Of a stretch of 64,000 nt of DNA, positions 18,501-30,396 are shown piece by piece (the first letter of the stretch is position 1; each line of letters begins with the position of its first letter). This stretch comes from Dyella japonica A8 (GTDB lineage Bacteria > Pseudomonadota > Gammaproteobacteria > Xanthomonadales > Rhodanobacteraceae). Under the pieces are notes generated by a model, which saw only the letters and a program-made list of their open reading frames with translations, did no database searches and was not told the origin of the DNA. Location of the stretch: assembly GCF_000725385.1 (NCBI RefSeq), contig NZ_CP008884.1:3410001-3474000 (forward strand). The letters are read 5' to 3'. The position numbers and the translations under genes are program-made.

Positions 18501-21500
18501 GCGGCACTGCGTGCCGGGCAATGCGACATGGCCATCGCCGGCGGCGCGTCGATCACCTGCCCGCCACGCAGCGGTTACATCGCACAGGAAGGCTCCATGC
18601 TGTCGCCGGACGGCCATACCCGCACCTTCGACGCGCAGGCGCAGGGCACGGTGTTCAGCGACGGCGCCGCCGTCGTGCTGCTCAAGCGCTGGTCCGACGC
18701 GCAGCGCGATGGCGACGACGTGCTCGCGCTCATCCGCGGCATCGCCGTCAACAACGATGGTGGCGGCAAGGCCAGCTTCACCGCGCCCAGCAGCGAGGGC
18801 CAGGCTGCGGTCATCGCCATGGCGCTGGCCGATGCCGGCGTCGATGCGCGCAGCATTTCCTACGTGGAAACGCATGGCACGGCCACGCCACTGGGCGACC
18901 CCATCGAGATCGAAGGCCTGACCACCGCCTTCCGCCAGCACACGGACGACTGCGGCTACTGCGCCATCGGCTCGGTGAAGAGCAACGTCGGCCATACCGT
19001 CATTGCGGCTGGCGCCACCGGCGTCATCAAGACCGCCCTGTCGCTGCACGAGCGCCTGCTGCCACCTTCGCTGCACCTGCAGGCCACCAATCCGAAGATC
19101 GACTTCGTCCACTCGCCGTTCGTCGTCAACGACACGCTACGGTCCTGGCCTGCCAACGCGCATCCCCTGCGCGCCGGCGTGAGTTCGTTCGGCGTGGGCG
19201 GCACCAACGCGCACGTGATCATGGAAGAAGCGCCGGCCATGCCGCCGTCGGATGCCGCGCAAGGCCCGCAGCTGCTGTTCCTCTCCGGCCGCACGCCAAC
19301 GGCCGTCGCCGCGTATGCCGCGCGTCTGGCCGATCACCTGGCAGCCCATGCGGACGCCAATCTCGCCGACGTCGGCAGCACCCTGCTGCATGGACGGAAA
19401 GCCTTCGCGCAACGCGCCACCGTGGTGGCCGCCACCACGGATGAGGCAGTGTCACGCCTGCGCGATCTTTCGTCGGGCAACATCCGCGAAACGGGCAAGC
19501 CGGCGCCGGACGTGGTGTTCCTGTTTCCGGGCCAGGGCTCGCAGTACGCGGGCATGGGCAAGGCGCTGTATGCAAGCGAGCCGGCCTTCCGCGCCGCCCT
19601 GGACGATTGCGCCGAAGCGCTGCGCGCTGAACTGGGTTTCGACCTGCGCGAGCGCATGTTCGACGGCGATGCCGACGCACTGCGCGAAACCTCGCTAACC
19701 CAGCCGGCCACGTTCGCCATCGAGTACGCACTGGCGAAGCTGTGGCTGTCCATGGACGTCACGCCAGCGGCGATGATCGGCCACAGCGTGGGCGAGTTTG
19801 TCGCGGCGGTGATCGCGGGTGTGATGCCTCTTGCCGACGGCGCACGGCTGGTCGCCCGTCGCGGCCGGCTGATGCAGTCGATGCCGGCGGGTGCCATGTT
19901 GTCGGTGCGACTGGGTGTCGATGCCTTGCGCGCGCGCCTTCCCGACGCCCTGAGCCTGGCCGCGGAAAACAGCCCCAACGCGAGCGTGGTCAGTGGCGAA
20001 ACCGCGCGCGTGGAAGCCTTCCGCCAGCAACTGGAGGCCGAGGGCGTGGCGTGTCGCCTGCTGCAGACGTCCCATGCCTTCCACTCGGCGATGATGGAAC
20101 CGGTGCTCGAACCGTTCCACGCGGAAGTGCTGCGCACGCCGCTGTCCGCGCCGCACATCCCGATCATTTCGACGCTGACCGGCGAACCGCTCGGCGATGC
20201 CGACGCCACGTCAGCCGATTACTGGACCCGCCACCTGCGCGGAGCCGTGCGCTTCTCGCCGGCCCTGCTCACCCAACTGGGCGAACAGCCGCGTGTCTTC
20301 CTCGAAATCGGCCCGCGCAACGCGCTGAGCACACTCGCCCGCCAGCACGCGCCGGGTCGCAAGCACCACGTAGTCTCCAGCCTCGCCGATGGTGAATCGC
20401 TGGAGCGCGCCAGCTGGATCGGCGCCATGGGCGAGCTGTGGAGTGCCGGCCTGCCGGTCGCCGTGTGTTCGCTGGATCGCCGCGCCAATCGCCGGCGCGT
20501 GCGCCTGCCCACCTATCCGTTCGAGCGCAAGCGCCACTGGGTGGAAGCCGCCGCACCGGCCCACGCCACCCCGGCAACCGCCGCGCCCGCCGTCAACCAG
20601 GACAACGTCGTCCCGCTGTTCGCCCCTTCGCCTGCCCCCGTTGTGGAGCCCATCATGGATGTCACCGCCGCCAGCGCCAACGCCGGCTCGCCCCGCCTCA
20701 CCCGCCTGCTGGCCCAGCTCACCGAACTGTTCGAAGACGTCTCGGGCACGGAGCTGGCGGGCGTCGACCCCGCGGCCGGCTTCGTCGAGCTGGGGCTGGA
20801 TTCGCTGTCGCTCACCCAGGTCGCCCTGCAGCTGCAGAAGACCTTTGCACTGAAGATCACCTTCCGCGAATTGATGGAGTCGTTTTCCTCATTCGAGCGC
20901 CTCGCCATGCACATCGACCAGATGCTTCCGCCGGACGCACCCGCGCCGGCCGCGCCGGTCCTTCCCGCTGCAGCCGGCGCGCCGGTGGCTCCCGCCGCCA
21001 TCGTCGCGCCGGTCATGCAGGTTGCCGCCACGGGCAACGTCGTGCAGGACCTTATCCAGCAACAGATGCTGATCATGCAGCAGCAGCTTGCCCTGCTTGC
21101 AGGTGCCGCCATGGCCCCCGCACCGGTCGTCACTGCACCGGTGCAGGCCCAGGCCACCGCACCGGCGCAGCCGGCACCCGTGCCGCCGGTCGCCGCCGCT
21201 GCGGCGCAGGCTCCGGCACCGGACGAAGAAACCGCGCTCGCCCACACCACGTATGACGTCAAGAAGGCGTTCGGCGCCATCGCGCGCATCCACTCCACGC
21301 AGACAGAGCTGACCGATCGCCAGCACGCGCGGCTGGACGCCTTCATGCGCCGCTACATCGACCGCACGCGGGCATCCAAGGAATACACGCAGCGCCATCG
21401 CGATCATCTCGCCGACCCGCGCGTGGTGAACGGCTTCCGTCCGCTGCTCAAGGAAATGATCTACCAGATCGTGGTGAACCGCTCCAAGGGTTCCAAGGTA

Positions 21501-22796
21501 TGGGACCTGGACGGCAACGAGTACGTCGACGCGCTCAACGGCTTCGGCATGAACCTGTTCGGCTGGCAGCCGGATTTCGTGCTCGATGCCGTGCGCCGCC
21601 AGCTGGACGCCGGCTACGAGATCGGCCCGCAACACCCGCTGGCCGGCGAAGTGGCCGAGCAGGTCTGCGAACTCACCGGCTTCGACCGCGCCGCACTGTG
21701 CAACACCGGCTCCGAAGCGGTGATGGGCACCATCCGCATCGCCCGCACGGTCACTGGCCGCGACACGCTGGTGATCTTCACCGGTTCGTACCACGGCATC
21801 TTCGACGAAGTGATCGTGCGCGGCACCAAGAAGCTGCGCTCCGTCCCGGCCGCGCCGGGCATCCTGCGCAACACCTCGGAAAACGTACTGGTGCTGGACT
21901 ACGGCACCCCCGAATCGCTGCAGATCATCCGCGAGCGCGCATCGAGCATCGCCGCCGTGCTGGTCGAGCCGGTGCAGAGCCGGCGCCCCGACTTCCAGCC
22001 GCGCGACTTCCTCAAGGAGCTGCGTGCCATCACCGCCGACGCCGGTGCGCTGCTGATCTTCGACGAAGTGGTCACCGGCTTCCGTTCGCACCCCCGCGGT
22101 GCACAGCAGGTGCTGGGCATCGATGCCGACCTCGCCTCTTACGGCAAGGTGGTGGGCGGCGGCTTCCCCATCGGCGTCATCGCCGGCAAGCGTCGCTACA
22201 TGGATGCACTGGATGGCGGCAGCTGGCAGTACGGCGACACGTCCATCCCCACCGTGGGCGTCACTTATTTCGCCGGCACCTTCGTGCGCCACCCGCTGGC
22301 GCTCGCCGCCGCGCACGCGGTGCTGAACCACCTCAAGCAGAACGGTGCCGCGCTGCAGGAACGCCTGAACGCGCGCACCAGCCTGCTGATGGACGAACTC
22401 AACGCGTTCTGCGCCAGCGTCGGCGCACCCATCCAGCTCGTGCACTTTGCCTCGGTGTGGAAGACCAGCTTCACCGAGGACCATCCGCTGCAGGACCTGC
22501 TGTTCGCCATGATCCGCAGCCGCGGCGTGCACCTGCTGGACAACTTCCCCTGTTTCTTCACCACTGCGCACACCGAACAGGATTTCCAGGCCATCGCCAA
22601 GGCCTACAAGGAATCCGTGCTGGAAATGCAGGAGGCCGAATTTCTGCCGCGCCACAAGAACGTGGAGTCGCTGGCCATCGACGCCAGCCGGCCGCCCGTG
22701 GTCGGCGCGCGACTGGGCAAGGACCAGAACGGTAACCCGGCGTGGTTCGTGCCGAACCCCGATGTACCCGGCAAGTACATGAGGGTGAACGCATGA
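15534..22796 (+). CDS. Hybrid NRPS-PKS with aminotransferase domain
   Basis: A 2420-residue megasynthase. Order (approximate residues): vestigial condensation remnant 40-205, lacking HHxxxDG; adenylation 210-700 with '[10 protein letters not shown]', '[13 protein letters not shown]' and '[10 protein letters not shown]'; carrier with phosphopantetheine Ser near 748 ('[10 protein letters not shown]'); ketosynthase 806-1230 with Cys978 ('SSACSTS'), His1114 and His1154; acyltransferase 1325-1640 with Ser1418 ('GHSVGE') and 'HAFH' at 1514, implying malonyl-CoA; ACP with Ser1757 ('LGLDSLSLT'); Ala/Pro linker; class III aminotransferase 1900-2400 with PLP-binding Lys2205 ('[12 protein letters not shown]') and '[10 protein letters not shown]'. 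No ketoreductase, so the beta-keto group is left for transamination, as in iturin/mycosubtilin synthetases. The adenylation pocket reads DALWLGGTFK by my alignment, closest to valine. Its stop overlaps the next start (ATGA). Confidence 0.95.
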   Translation: MNHPHIPQTSSAGMDLSLLDVLVRQAPATATGSSLRLAMAIDPAVARGIDARAARLELAPSLLRRAALALLDARLTGQSEIVLATAAGTVFHKIPAEGNVDAWLLAHLTPAIADSGTPSAIGAWIDDAPANAGLPLRWSLSDDAGHLQLDYDPGVFDAPMVLTLARALARLLQSLAHHDAIEAVTVLDDETLLQLLSTWNDTAVPRHAADTVHGLFGAVAASRRDAVALDGPQGALTYAELDQRSDRIAAGLLQAGVTTGSTVGLLLDRSQEALVAILGILKAGAAYLPLDRTNPAERLAFVLKDAQAALVIAPVDMESLQGVTAPMRSIDALMAMAATAALPAVDGDALAYVMYTSGSTGTPKGVEIRHRSIIRLVRDVHYVTFGDSPRVLHAAPLGFDAATLEIWGPLLNGGTCIVHAERVPSGAGLATTIRQHDARIAWLTAALFNAIIDEDAANLRGLDQLLTGGEALSVAHVRKAQSLLPGTTLINGYGPTECTTFATTYRIPEALEATARSIPIGRPIADTTLYVVNVRGELVPPGVIGELYIGGAGVARGYMAREELTAARFVPDPFAGNGNTLYRTGDLVRWLPDGVIDFIGRIDGQVKIRGYRIEIGEIEAALQNLPGVRASAVLAREDHPGQKRLVAYFVAEDSAVTARGLRAQLAQSLPEYMVPVAYVHMDSLPVTTNGKLDRRALPAPGRGRPELADRYVPAVGELEQQLCALFADVLEVDQVGRIDHFFDLGGNSLLAVRLMERVHADISAAPTIPAFFAEPTPAALAALIEGRQQRSALASRLSRGHQGDAREPIAILAVAGRFPGAADVETFWSNLCEGRESITRFSAQDLDPSIPAPVRDDPAYVAARGIIEGVEDFDAAFFGMSPREAELMDPQQRIFLELCWECLERGGYTPDRHEVPVGVFGGMYHATYFQHHLTHRPDLIEKLGAFLVSLANEKDFLSTRVSHKLNLTGPAVNVSSACSTSLVAICQAVAALRAGQCDMAIAGGASITCPPRSGYIAQEGSMLSPDGHTRTFDAQAQGTVFSDGAAVVLLKRWSDAQRDGDDVLALIRGIAVNNDGGGKASFTAPSSEGQAAVIAMALADAGVDARSISYVETHGTATPLGDPIEIEGLTTAFRQHTDDCGYCAIGSVKSNVGHTVIAAGATGVIKTALSLHERLLPPSLHLQATNPKIDFVHSPFVVNDTLRSWPANAHPLRAGVSSFGVGGTNAHVIMEEAPAMPPSDAAQGPQLLFLSGRTPTAVAAYAARLADHLAAHADANLADVGSTLLHGRKAFAQRATVVAATTDEAVSRLRDLSSGNIRETGKPAPDVVFLFPGQGSQYAGMGKALYASEPAFRAALDDCAEALRAELGFDLRERMFDGDADALRETSLTQPATFAIEYALAKLWLSMDVTPAAMIGHSVGEFVAAVIAGVMPLADGARLVARRGRLMQSMPAGAMLSVRLGVDALRARLPDALSLAAENSPNASVVSGETARVEAFRQQLEAEGVACRLLQTSHAFHSAMMEPVLEPFHAEVLRTPLSAPHIPIISTLTGEPLGDADATSADYWTRHLRGAVRFSPALLTQLGEQPRVFLEIGPRNALSTLARQHAPGRKHHVVSSLADGESLERASWIGAMGELWSAGLPVAVCSLDRRANRRRVRLPTYPFERKRHWVEAAAPAHATPATAAPAVNQDNVVPLFAPSPAPVVEPIMDVTAASANAGSPRLTRLLAQLTELFEDVSGTELAGVDPAAGFVELGLDSLSLTQVALQLQKTFALKITFRELMESFSSFERLAMHIDQMLPPDAPAPAAPVLPAAAGAPVAPAAIVAPVMQVAATGNVVQDLIQQQMLIMQQQLALLAGAAMAPAPVVTAPVQAQATAPAQPAPVPPVAAAAAQAPAPDEETALAHTTYDVKKAFGAIARIHSTQTELTDRQHARLDAFMRRYIDRTRASKEYTQRHRDHLADPRVVNGFRPLLKEMIYQIVVNRSKGSKVWDLDGNEYVDALNGFGMNLFGWQPDFVLDAVRRQLDAGYEIGPQHPLAGEVAEQVCELTGFDRAALCNTGSEAVMGTIRIARTVTGRDTLVIFTGSYHGIFDEVIVRGTKKLRSVPAAPGILRNTSENVLVLDYGTPESLQIIRERASSIAAVLVEPVQSRRPDFQPRDFLKELRAITADAGALLIFDEVVTGFRSHPRGAQQVLGIDADLASYGKVVGGGFPIGVIAGKRRYMDALDGGSWQYGDTSIPTVGVTYFAGTFVRHPLALAAAHAVLNHLKQNGAALQERLNARTSLLMDELNAFCASVGAPIQLVHFASVWKTSFTEDHPLQDLLFAMIRSRGVHLLDNFPCFFTTAHTEQDFQAIAKAYKESVLEMQEAEFLPRHKNVESLAIDASRPPVVGARLGKDQNGNPAWFVPNPDVPGKYMRVNA

Positions 22797-25700
22797 TCCC
22801 GAACGATCCCGCCCGCGTGCCCGACGCCGGCAGCATTGCCGTCGACTACGATCCGTTCGCGGGCGCGACGCTGGCGCGCGTGGTCCCTGCCACGGCGCCG
22901 CAGCGCGAGGTGTGGCTCGCTTCCACCCTCGAGCCCGACGCCTCGCTGGCGTACAACGAATCGGTATCGCTGCGCCTGCATGGCGCGCTTGACGTACCCG
23001 CCCTGCAGATGGCGCTGCGGCAGCTGATGGAGCGGCACGAAGCCCTGCGCGCCACCTTTGCCAACGATGGCAGCGAGCTGTGCATTGCCGCCGAACAGGA
23101 GCTGGCCTGCCCGCTGCGCGAGCTTTCATGGCTGGGGCCGGATGAGCAGCAGACCGACATCGATGCGACGCTTGTCCGCGTCGTCAGCGAGCCGTTCGAC
23201 CTGGACCACGGCCCGCTGGTGCGCGCCGAACTGTTGCGCCTGTCGCCGCAGGAACACCTGCTGGTGTTCACTGCGCACCACATCGTGTGCGATGGCTGGT
23301 CGTTCGGTGTGATCGTGCGCGACCTCGCCGCGCTCTATGCCCAACAGACCGGCCAGGGCGAGGATCTTCCGCCGGCCGACCTGTTCGCCGACTACGCGCT
23401 TGCCGAAGCCGCGCACGCGCAGAGCACCACCGGCAGGGACGACGAGGCGTACTGGCTGGCCCGCTTCGCCAACGCCACGCCCTCGCTGGATCTGCCTACC
23501 GACCATCCACGTCCGCACCAGCGCACGTTCCACTCGCGGCGTGAAGACTGCCTGCTCGACGCTGCGCTGGTGGCCGACATAAAGCGCATGGGCGCGCAAC
23601 GGGGCGCCAGCCTCTACGCCACCCTGCTGGCCGGCTTTGGCCTGTTGCTGCAGCGCCTCAGCGGACAGGACGACGTGGTCATCGGCATTCCCTCCGCCGG
23701 ACAGGCAGCCGGCGGTCATCAGGATCTCGTGGGGCACTGCGTGAACGTGCTGCCGCTGCGGGTGGCGATCGATACGGCGGCACCGTTCGAGGACAGCCTC
23801 AAGCGGGTACGCGGCGACCTGCTCGATGCCTTCGACCACCAGCAGTACACGCTGGGCAGCCTGCTTGCACGCCTCGCCCTGCCGCGCGACCCGGGCCGCC
23901 TGCCGCTGACCAGCGTGCTGTTCAACCTTGACCAGGCGCTGGACGAACGCACGATCACCTTCCCCGGGCTTTCCTTTGAATTTGCCGGCAACCCGCGCGT
24001 CTTCGAGAACTTCGAACTGTTCGTCAACGCCGTGCAGCTGCCGGCGGGCATCCGGCTTGAATGCCAGTACAACAGCGACCTGTTCGAACCGGCCACCATC
24101 CAGGCTTGGCTGGACGCCTACGTGACGTTGCTGCGCCACGCCGCCGGCTCGCCCGCGACAGCCGGCGATGGGCTTTCGCTCGTCTCGCCGTCCATGCACG
24201 CCGCATCGATGGCCTTGCAGCCCGAGCGCAGCGCCTATGCCACCGATCAGCTGGCCCATGAGTACTTCGAAACGCAGGTGGATCGCGCGCCGTCGCGCAT
24301 TGCCATCGCAGGCGCCGCACCGCTGACCTATGCCGAGCTGGAGGCACGCGCCAACCGCATCGCCCGCGTACTGCGCGAACGCGGCGTGGCGCGCGGCCAG
24401 TTGGTGGGGCTCTCGCTCAACCGCGGCGCGGACATGCTGGCGGCCCTGCTCGCCGTGCTGAAGTCCGGCGCCGGCTACGTGCCGCTCGACCCGGCCTTTC
24501 CGGCCGAGCGTCTCGCCTTCATGGCGGAGGATGCCGAACTCGCCGCCTTGGTAGTGGACGACGAAGCCGCGGCCGTCTTTGCGTTTCCGGCCAACAAGGT
24601 GCTGTCGCTGAAGCGCGATGCGTCGCTTATCGATGCCGCGAGCGCGGAACGCCTCCCGCGCGACGAACGCGCAGCCACGCCGGAGTCGCCCGCCTACGTG
24701 ATCTACACCTCCGGCTCCACCGGCAAGCCCAAGGGCGTCTGCGTGCCGCACCGCGCCACGTCCAACTTCATCAGCAGCATGCAGCGCGAGCCCGGCATCC
24801 GCGAGAATGACCGCCTGGTCGCCGTCACCACCCTGTCGTTCGACATTGCCTTCCTTGAGCTGATGCTGCCGCTGAGCGTGGGCGCGGCCGTTGTGCTCGC
24901 CAGCCATGACGACGTGCGCGACGGCACCGCGCTGCGCCAGCTGGTGGAGCGCAGCGAGGCCACCGTGATGCAGGCCACGCCGGCCGGCTGGCGGGTGTTG
25001 CTGGAATCGGGCTGGGAAGGCCGTGCCGGCTTCAAGGCCATCGCCGGTGGCGAACCGCTGCCACTGGATCTGGCCGAAGCGCTACTCGCCCGCTGCGACG
25101 AACTGTGGAATGCGTACGGCCCCACCGAAACCACCGTCTGGTCCACGCTGTGGCGTGCGCACGATCCACGCGCAGGCATCACCATTGGCCGCCCCATCGC
25201 CAACACCACCGTCCACGTGCTCGACGAACACGGCGCGCCCGTGCCGCTGGGCATGCCGGGCGAAATCTATATCGGTGGCGAGGGCGTCACACTGGGTTAT
25301 CTCCATCGTCCCGAACTCAACGCCGAGCGCTTCCTGCCCGATCCGTTCCATGGCGATGCGCCGGCACGCATGTACCGCACCGGCGACCGGGGCCGCTGGC
25401 TGGCCAAGGGCGAGCTGGAGCACCTGGGCCGCCTGGATTTCCAGGTGAAGATCCGTGGCTACCGCATCGAGCTGGGCGAAATCGAAACCGCGCTGGCCGA
25501 TCTGCCGGAAGTCGCACGTGCCGTGGTGATGGCGCGCGAGGATCGCCCCGGCGACGTGCGTCTGGTGGCTTACGTGGTGCCCGCCGAAGGCGTGGAGCTG
25601 GAAACCGTCGACCTGTGTCCGCGCCTGCGCCAGCGTCTGCCCGACTATATGCTGCCGCAGCACTTCGTGGCGATGGCAGCCATCCCGCTGCTGCCCAACG

Positions 25701-28700
25701 GCAAGATCGACCGCAAGTCGCTGCCCACACCCACGCAGCCCGCGACCGAGGCGCGCCGCGACCGCCGCGCGCCGCAGAGCGACACCGAACGGCGCGTGGC
25801 CGCCGCCATGGAGTCCGTGCTCGCGTTGCCGGAACTGGACGTGCGCGACAACTTCTTCGCGCTGGGCGGCCACTCGCTGCTCGCCGCGCAGCTCACCGCG
25901 CGGATCAACCGGGAGTTCGGCATCGCGCTTTCCTTCCGCACGCTGTTCGATGCGCCGAGCATCGAAGGCCTGGCCCAGGCCGTCGACGGCTACCGCACGC
26001 CTGAAACCGCTACGCCCTCGGCGGATATTCCGCGCCTCGCGGACCGGCAGCTCGCGCCGCTGTCATCCATGCAGCAACGCCTGTGGTACGTGGAGCAGCT
26101 CCATCCCGGCCGCGTGGTCTACAACACGCCTTCCGCCCACCGCCTGCGCGGCCCCATGAACGTTGAAGCCTTCCAGCAGGCACTGAACGACGTGGTGCAA
26201 CGCCAGCCCATCTTGCGCACCTCGATCGAGGCGGGTGAGAACGGTGGCGTGCAGCGCATCCACGCCGGCCCGATGCCCGAACTCTGGCTGGAGGACCTGT
26301 CTGCCATGCCCGCCGACGCACGCATGGCGGCGCTGATGCAGACACTGGAAGTCTCCATCGCGGAGCCCTTCGACCTCACCCAGCCACCGCTCTATCGCGC
26401 CCGCCTGTTCCGGCTCGACGAGAACGACCACGTGTTCTTCTTCATGGCTCACCACATCGTGTGGGATGGCTGGTCGTTCGACCTGCTGTACGACGACCTG
26501 TCGCGTGCCTACGTGGCGCGTTGCGCGGGCAATACGGAAGGCCTGCCGCCGCTGGCCGTCTACTACGCCGATTTCGCCGCGTGGCACCGCGACTGGATGC
26601 GCAGCGACACCGTGCAGCAGCAATTGGCGCACTGGCTGAAAACGCTCGATGGCGCACTCGAACCGCTGGAACTTCCCGCGGACCGTCCGCGCCCGGCACG
26701 CATGACCGGCGCGGGCGCCACCGAGTGGGTACGCATTCCGGCCGAACGGGTGGCCGCCGTGCATGCAGTCGCCCAGCGCGAGGAGGCGACATCCTTCATG
26801 GTGTTGCTGGCGACGTATTACGTGCTGCTGCATCGCCTCAGCGGTCAGCGCGACCTGATCGTGGGAACGCCGGTGCGTGGTCGCGACCGCGTGGAAACCG
26901 AGGGCATCATGGGGCTGTTCGTAAACGCCCTGCCGCTGCGTGTCGCCGTGGACCCCGACGCACCGTTCCGCGACGTGCTGCAGCAGGTGCGCCGTGTCGT
27001 GCTCGATGCCTTCGCGCATCCCGACGTGCCGTTCGAGCAGCTGGTGTTCGCGCTGGGGCTGGCGCGCGACGAAAGCCGACCGCCGATCTCGCAGGCGATG
27101 TTTTCCTTCCAGGACGCCCGCCGCCGCATCGTGTCGTGGGGCGAGCTGTCGCATGAACACCTGCCGGTGTTCCAGCGCGGCGCCGCCGACGACATCGGCC
27201 TGTGGTTCCTCGAGCAGGAACAGGGCCTGCTGGGCGGCATCACCTACAACACCGACATCTTCGATCCGGCCACCGCCGCGCGTTTCCGCGACTGCTACGA
27301 AACGCTGCTCGCATCCGCACTGGCCGACCCGGGACGCTGCGTGTCGCGCCTCGACCTGCTGCCGGCGCAGCAGGCCACCCTGCTCGCCGAATGGAACCGG
27401 ACCCAGCTGGAGGTGCCCGATGTGCGCCTGCATGCGCTGTTCGAACAGCAGTGCGATCGCGCACCGTCGCGCAACGCCATACGCTGTCGTGACGTCACGC
27501 TGAGCTATCGCGAACTCGATGCACGCGCCAACCGCATTGCCCACGCCCTGCGCCAGCGCGGCGCCCGGCGCGGCGCACTGGTCGGCGTATCGCTGGCACG
27601 CGGCATCGACATGGTGGCCACGGTGCTGGCCGCCCTGAAGACCGGCGCCGGCTACGTGCCGCTGGACCCTGAGTTTCCGGCGGATCGCCTTTCCTACATG
27701 GCGCAGGATGCCGAACTCGCCGTGCTGGTCACCGAGTCGTCCATGGCCGGCCGGATCGACAGCGGCACCTGCGAGCGACTGCTGCTCGACGAGACCGCCG
27801 CCGAACTCGACGCCCTGCCCGACACACGCCTGCCCGCCGACCCCGCGCTGGGCGCCGACTTCCCCGCCTATGTGATCTACACCTCCGGCTCCACCGGCCG
27901 CCCCAAGGGTGTCGCCATACCGCATCGCGCCGTGGTGAACTTCCTGGTCGGCATGGCGCAGCGCCCCGGCTTGCGCGCGGACGAGCGCCTGCTGGCGGTC
28001 ACCACCCTGTCGTTCGATATCGCGGTGCTCGAACTCTTCGGCCCGCTCAGCGTGGGCGGCGAAGTGCTGCTCGCCACGCGCGAGGAGTCGATGGATGGCG
28101 ATGCGCTCTGCGAGCTGCTCGGCACCCATGCCGCCACGATGATGCAGGCCACGCCCGTGACCTGGCGCCTGCTGCTGCAGACCCCGTGGCAGCCACCGCA
28201 GGATTTCCGTGCCCTGTGCGGCGGCGAACCGCTGTCCGCCGATCTCGCCACACAACTGCTCGCGCGCGGCGGCGAGTGCTGGAACATGTACGGCCCCACC
28301 GAGACCACGGTGTGGTCGACCTGCTGGCGCGTGGAGGATCCGGAACGCGGCATCTCCATCGGCACGCCGATTGCCAACACCACCATCCACATCCTCGACG
28401 CACACGGCCAGCATTGCCCCATCGGCGTGCCCGGCGAGCTGTGCATCGGTGGCGAGGGCGTGGCCCTGGGTTACCTGCATCGCGAGGAGCTCACGGCAGA
28501 ACGGTTCCCGCCCGACCCGTTCGCGCCGGGCATGCGCTTCTATCGCACCGGCGACCGTGCGCGCTGGCTGGCCAACGGCACGCTGGAACATCTCGGGCGC
28601 CTCGACTTCCAGGTGAAGCTGCGCGGCTATCGCATCGAACCCGGCGAGATCGAAGCCGTGGCGCGCATGGAACCCGCCGTGACCGATTGCGTCGTGGTGG

Positions 28701-29239
28701 TGCGCGAAGTGGCACCCGGTGACGAACGCCTCGTGCTGTACGCGGTGTGCACGGAAGACGAGGAAGTGCTCTGGCCGAAGCTGCGGGCGCAACTGGCGGC
28801 ACGGCTGCCGGCCTATATGCAGCCGCAGCACATGGTGCGGCTGCCCGCCCTGCCGCGCACGCCCAACGGCAAGACCGACCGCAAGGCACTACCCGCACCG
28901 CTGCTCAACACCGCCCTTCCGGACGGGAACGCCGAGCCCGGCGTCAGCGTCAGCGATGACGCGCGCGAGCGCTACCTGGGCGAGGTGTGGTGCCGGCTGG
29001 TGGGCGCGGACGACGTGCGCGCCAGCGACAACTTCTTCGACATCGGCGGCCATTCGCTGCTGGCCATCGATATGGTCACGCAGGTGCGCAGGGAAACCGG
29101 CGTGAAGCTCAATTTGCTCGACGTGGCGACCAGTCCGCTGTCGTCACTCGCCGCCGCACTGCCGGATGGCGACCTGACGGGACCACCCAGGGCCGCCTCG
29201 CTGGGCGGACGATTGCGGCAGTTGTTCGGCAGGCATTGA
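22793..29239 (+). CDS. Dimodular NRPS (C-A-T-C-A-T), no thioesterase
   Basis: A 2148-residue synthetase starting in the ATGA overlap with the preceding gene. Domains (approximate residues): condensation 25-450 with '[11 protein letters not shown]' near 162; adenylation 480-980 ('[10 protein letters not shown]' near 639); carrier with Ser near 1028 ('LGGHSLLA'); condensation 1080-1510 with '[11 protein letters not shown]' near 1220; adenylation 1540-2040 ('[10 protein letters not shown]' near 1697); carrier Ser2088 ('[10 protein letters not shown]'). All condensation and adenylation core motifs look intact. Pocket residues read by eye are DILQIGAVWK and DILQLGMVWK, both closest to glycine codes. 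No epimerase, reductase or thioesterase domain: the protein ends about 60 residues after the last carrier serine ('[11 protein letters not shown]'). Chain release must come from another protein or a direct transfer. A glycosyltransferase gene begins 26 bases downstream. Confidence 0.95.
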   Translation: MIPNDPARVPDAGSIAVDYDPFAGATLARVVPATAPQREVWLASTLEPDASLAYNESVSLRLHGALDVPALQMALRQLMERHEALRATFANDGSELCIAAEQELACPLRELSWLGPDEQQTDIDATLVRVVSEPFDLDHGPLVRAELLRLSPQEHLLVFTAHHIVCDGWSFGVIVRDLAALYAQQTGQGEDLPPADLFADYALAEAAHAQSTTGRDDEAYWLARFANATPSLDLPTDHPRPHQRTFHSRREDCLLDAALVADIKRMGAQRGASLYATLLAGFGLLLQRLSGQDDVVIGIPSAGQAAGGHQDLVGHCVNVLPLRVAIDTAAPFEDSLKRVRGDLLDAFDHQQYTLGSLLARLALPRDPGRLPLTSVLFNLDQALDERTITFPGLSFEFAGNPRVFENFELFVNAVQLPAGIRLECQYNSDLFEPATIQAWLDAYVTLLRHAAGSPATAGDGLSLVSPSMHAASMALQPERSAYATDQLAHEYFETQVDRAPSRIAIAGAAPLTYAELEARANRIARVLRERGVARGQLVGLSLNRGADMLAALLAVLKSGAGYVPLDPAFPAERLAFMAEDAELAALVVDDEAAAVFAFPANKVLSLKRDASLIDAASAERLPRDERAATPESPAYVIYTSGSTGKPKGVCVPHRATSNFISSMQREPGIRENDRLVAVTTLSFDIAFLELMLPLSVGAAVVLASHDDVRDGTALRQLVERSEATVMQATPAGWRVLLESGWEGRAGFKAIAGGEPLPLDLAEALLARCDELWNAYGPTETTVWSTLWRAHDPRAGITIGRPIANTTVHVLDEHGAPVPLGMPGEIYIGGEGVTLGYLHRPELNAERFLPDPFHGDAPARMYRTGDRGRWLAKGELEHLGRLDFQVKIRGYRIELGEIETALADLPEVARAVVMAREDRPGDVRLVAYVVPAEGVELETVDLCPRLRQRLPDYMLPQHFVAMAAIPLLPNGKIDRKSLPTPTQPATEARRDRRAPQSDTERRVAAAMESVLALPELDVRDNFFALGGHSLLAAQLTARINREFGIALSFRTLFDAPSIEGLAQAVDGYRTPETATPSADIPRLADRQLAPLSSMQQRLWYVEQLHPGRVVYNTPSAHRLRGPMNVEAFQQALNDVVQRQPILRTSIEAGENGGVQRIHAGPMPELWLEDLSAMPADARMAALMQTLEVSIAEPFDLTQPPLYRARLFRLDENDHVFFFMAHHIVWDGWSFDLLYDDLSRAYVARCAGNTEGLPPLAVYYADFAAWHRDWMRSDTVQQQLAHWLKTLDGALEPLELPADRPRPARMTGAGATEWVRIPAERVAAVHAVAQREEATSFMVLLATYYVLLHRLSGQRDLIVGTPVRGRDRVETEGIMGLFVNALPLRVAVDPDAPFRDVLQQVRRVVLDAFAHPDVPFEQLVFALGLARDESRPPISQAMFSFQDARRRIVSWGELSHEHLPVFQRGAADDIGLWFLEQEQGLLGGITYNTDIFDPATAARFRDCYETLLASALADPGRCVSRLDLLPAQQATLLAEWNRTQLEVPDVRLHALFEQQCDRAPSRNAIRCRDVTLSYRELDARANRIAHALRQRGARRGALVGVSLARGIDMVATVLAALKTGAGYVPLDPEFPADRLSYMAQDAELAVLVTESSMAGRIDSGTCERLLLDETAAELDALPDTRLPADPALGADFPAYVIYTSGSTGRPKGVAIPHRAVVNFLVGMAQRPGLRADERLLAVTTLSFDIAVLELFGPLSVGGEVLLATREESMDGDALCELLGTHAATMMQATPVTWRLLLQTPWQPPQDFRALCGGEPLSADLATQLLARGGECWNMYGPTETTVWSTCWRVEDPERGISIGTPIANTTIHILDAHGQHCPIGVPGELCIGGEGVALGYLHREELTAERFPPDPFAPGMRFYRTGDRARWLANGTLEHLGRLDFQVKLRGYRIEPGEIEAVARMEPAVTDCVVVVREVAPGDERLVLYAVCTEDEEVLWPKLRAQLAARLPAYMQPQHMVRLPALPRTPNGKTDRKALPAPLLNTALPDGNAEPGVSVSDDARERYLGEVWCRLVGADDVRASDNFFDIGGHSLLAIDMVTQVRRETGVKLNLLDVATSPLSSLAAALPDGDLTGPPRAASLGGRLRQLFGRH

Positions 29240-29265
29240 CAGGGCATGGCGACAGGGGGCGCGAC

Positions 29266-30396
29266 ATGACAACGATGGCTTCGCTGGTGTGCAGGGCCAG
29301 TTTCTGGTTGCTGTTCTACATCTTCGTCGGCTATCCGCTGATTGCCTGGCTGTGCGGCAAGGTGATGCATCGCCCGGTGCGCAAGCAACCCATCCTGCCC
29401 ACCGTGACCATTGTTATCGTGGTGCGCGACGGTGTGCGCCATATCCGCAGCAAGCTGAAGAACCTGCGGGCACTGGATTACCCGGCCGATTACATCGAGA
29501 TCATCGTGGCCTGCGACGGCTGCAAGGACCGCACCGCCGCCCTGGTCCGCCATTCGCACGATGCGCGCGTGCGCGTGATGGAGTTTCCGGTATCGCGCGG
29601 CAAGGCCCTGTGCCTCAACGACGCCGTGGCCACCGCACGCGGCGAGATCCTGCTGATGACGGACGTGCAGCACAAGCTTTCGCCGCTCGCACTGCGCGAG
29701 CTGGTGGGCAATCTCGGCGATCCGCGCGTGGGCGCGGTGAGTGGCAGCCTTGAGCTGGAGAACGTCAACAGCACGTTCGGCCACGGCGTGAGTGCCTATT
29801 GGCATTACGAGAAGTTCATCCGCCACCAGGAGAGTCGCTGCGGCTCCTCCATCGGCGTATGCGCCGCGCTCTATGCCGTGCGCAGCGAACTGTTCAGGCC
29901 GCTGCCGCCCGATACCCTGCTCGACGACGTACTGGTGCCGATGGACGTGGCCGCCACCGGCCGGCGCGTCGTGTTCGAACCGCGCGCCATCGCATGGGGG
30001 GAAACGGCGCAGGCGCCGCTCGATGAGCAGCCGCGCCGCCTGCGCGCCATGGTCGGCTGCTTCCAGCTGATGGACGTGGCTCCCTGGTTGCTTTCGCCAG
30101 CGCGCAACCCGCTGTGGTTCCAGTTCATGAGCCACAAGATGCTGCGCCTGATCGCGCCCTGGCTGCTGCTTTCACTGTTGCTCTCCTGTGCCTATCTCGC
30201 GCGCCACCAGCTGGCCTATGGCGCTGTGCTCGCGGGGCTGCTGGCGTGCATCGGGCTGGTGGCCATCGAACGCGCGCGCCCCAATGCGGGGCGCTGGCTG
30301 CCGGTGCGGCTGATGGTGGCTTTCTTCTATCTCAACCTTTATGCGGCGCAGGCATCGATCGCCTATGCCCGTGGCCGGGGTGAAAATCTATGGTGA
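29266..30396 (+). CDS. Membrane glycosyltransferase family 2
   Basis: A 376-residue processive-type GT2. One N-terminal helix (residues 8-25), then a GT-A catalytic domain with 'TIVIVVRDGVRHIRSKLKNL', 'IEIIVACDGCKDRT' (first Asp), 'GEILLMTDVQHKLS' (DxQ/DxD-like) and 'LLDDVLVPMDV' (acid before the acceptor site), then two or three C-terminal helices (about 300-375). It resembles hyaluronan/cellulose-synthase-like enzymes that add sugar to a lipid-linked or growing chain on the inner face of the membrane. The ATG at 29266 follows ACAGGGGGC; its stop overlaps the deacetylase start by 7 bases, so it is co-expressed with the NRPS and polymer genes. Confidence 0.88.
   Translation: MTTMASLVCRASFWLLFYIFVGYPLIAWLCGKVMHRPVRKQPILPTVTIVIVVRDGVRHIRSKLKNLRALDYPADYIEIIVACDGCKDRTAALVRHSHDARVRVMEFPVSRGKALCLNDAVATARGEILLMTDVQHKLSPLALRELVGNLGDPRVGAVSGSLELENVNSTFGHGVSAYWHYEKFIRHQESRCGSSIGVCAALYAVRSELFRPLPPDTLLDDVLVPMDVAATGRRVVFEPRAIAWGETAQAPLDEQPRRLRAMVGCFQLMDVAPWLLSPARNPLWFQFMSHKMLRLIAPWLLLSLLLSCAYLARHQLAYGAVLAGLLACIGLVAIERARPNAGRWLPVRLMVAFFYLNLYAAQASIAYARGRGENLW

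Noticed and set aside
26063..28831. A 922-codon open frame on the minus strand
   Set aside because: It is antisense to intact adenylation and condensation domains of the dimodular NRPS; its His/Gly/Arg/Val-rich, motif-free product is typical of a GC-rich shadow frame. The same applies to 17466-19112, 20889-23129 and 23126-24907 (minus).
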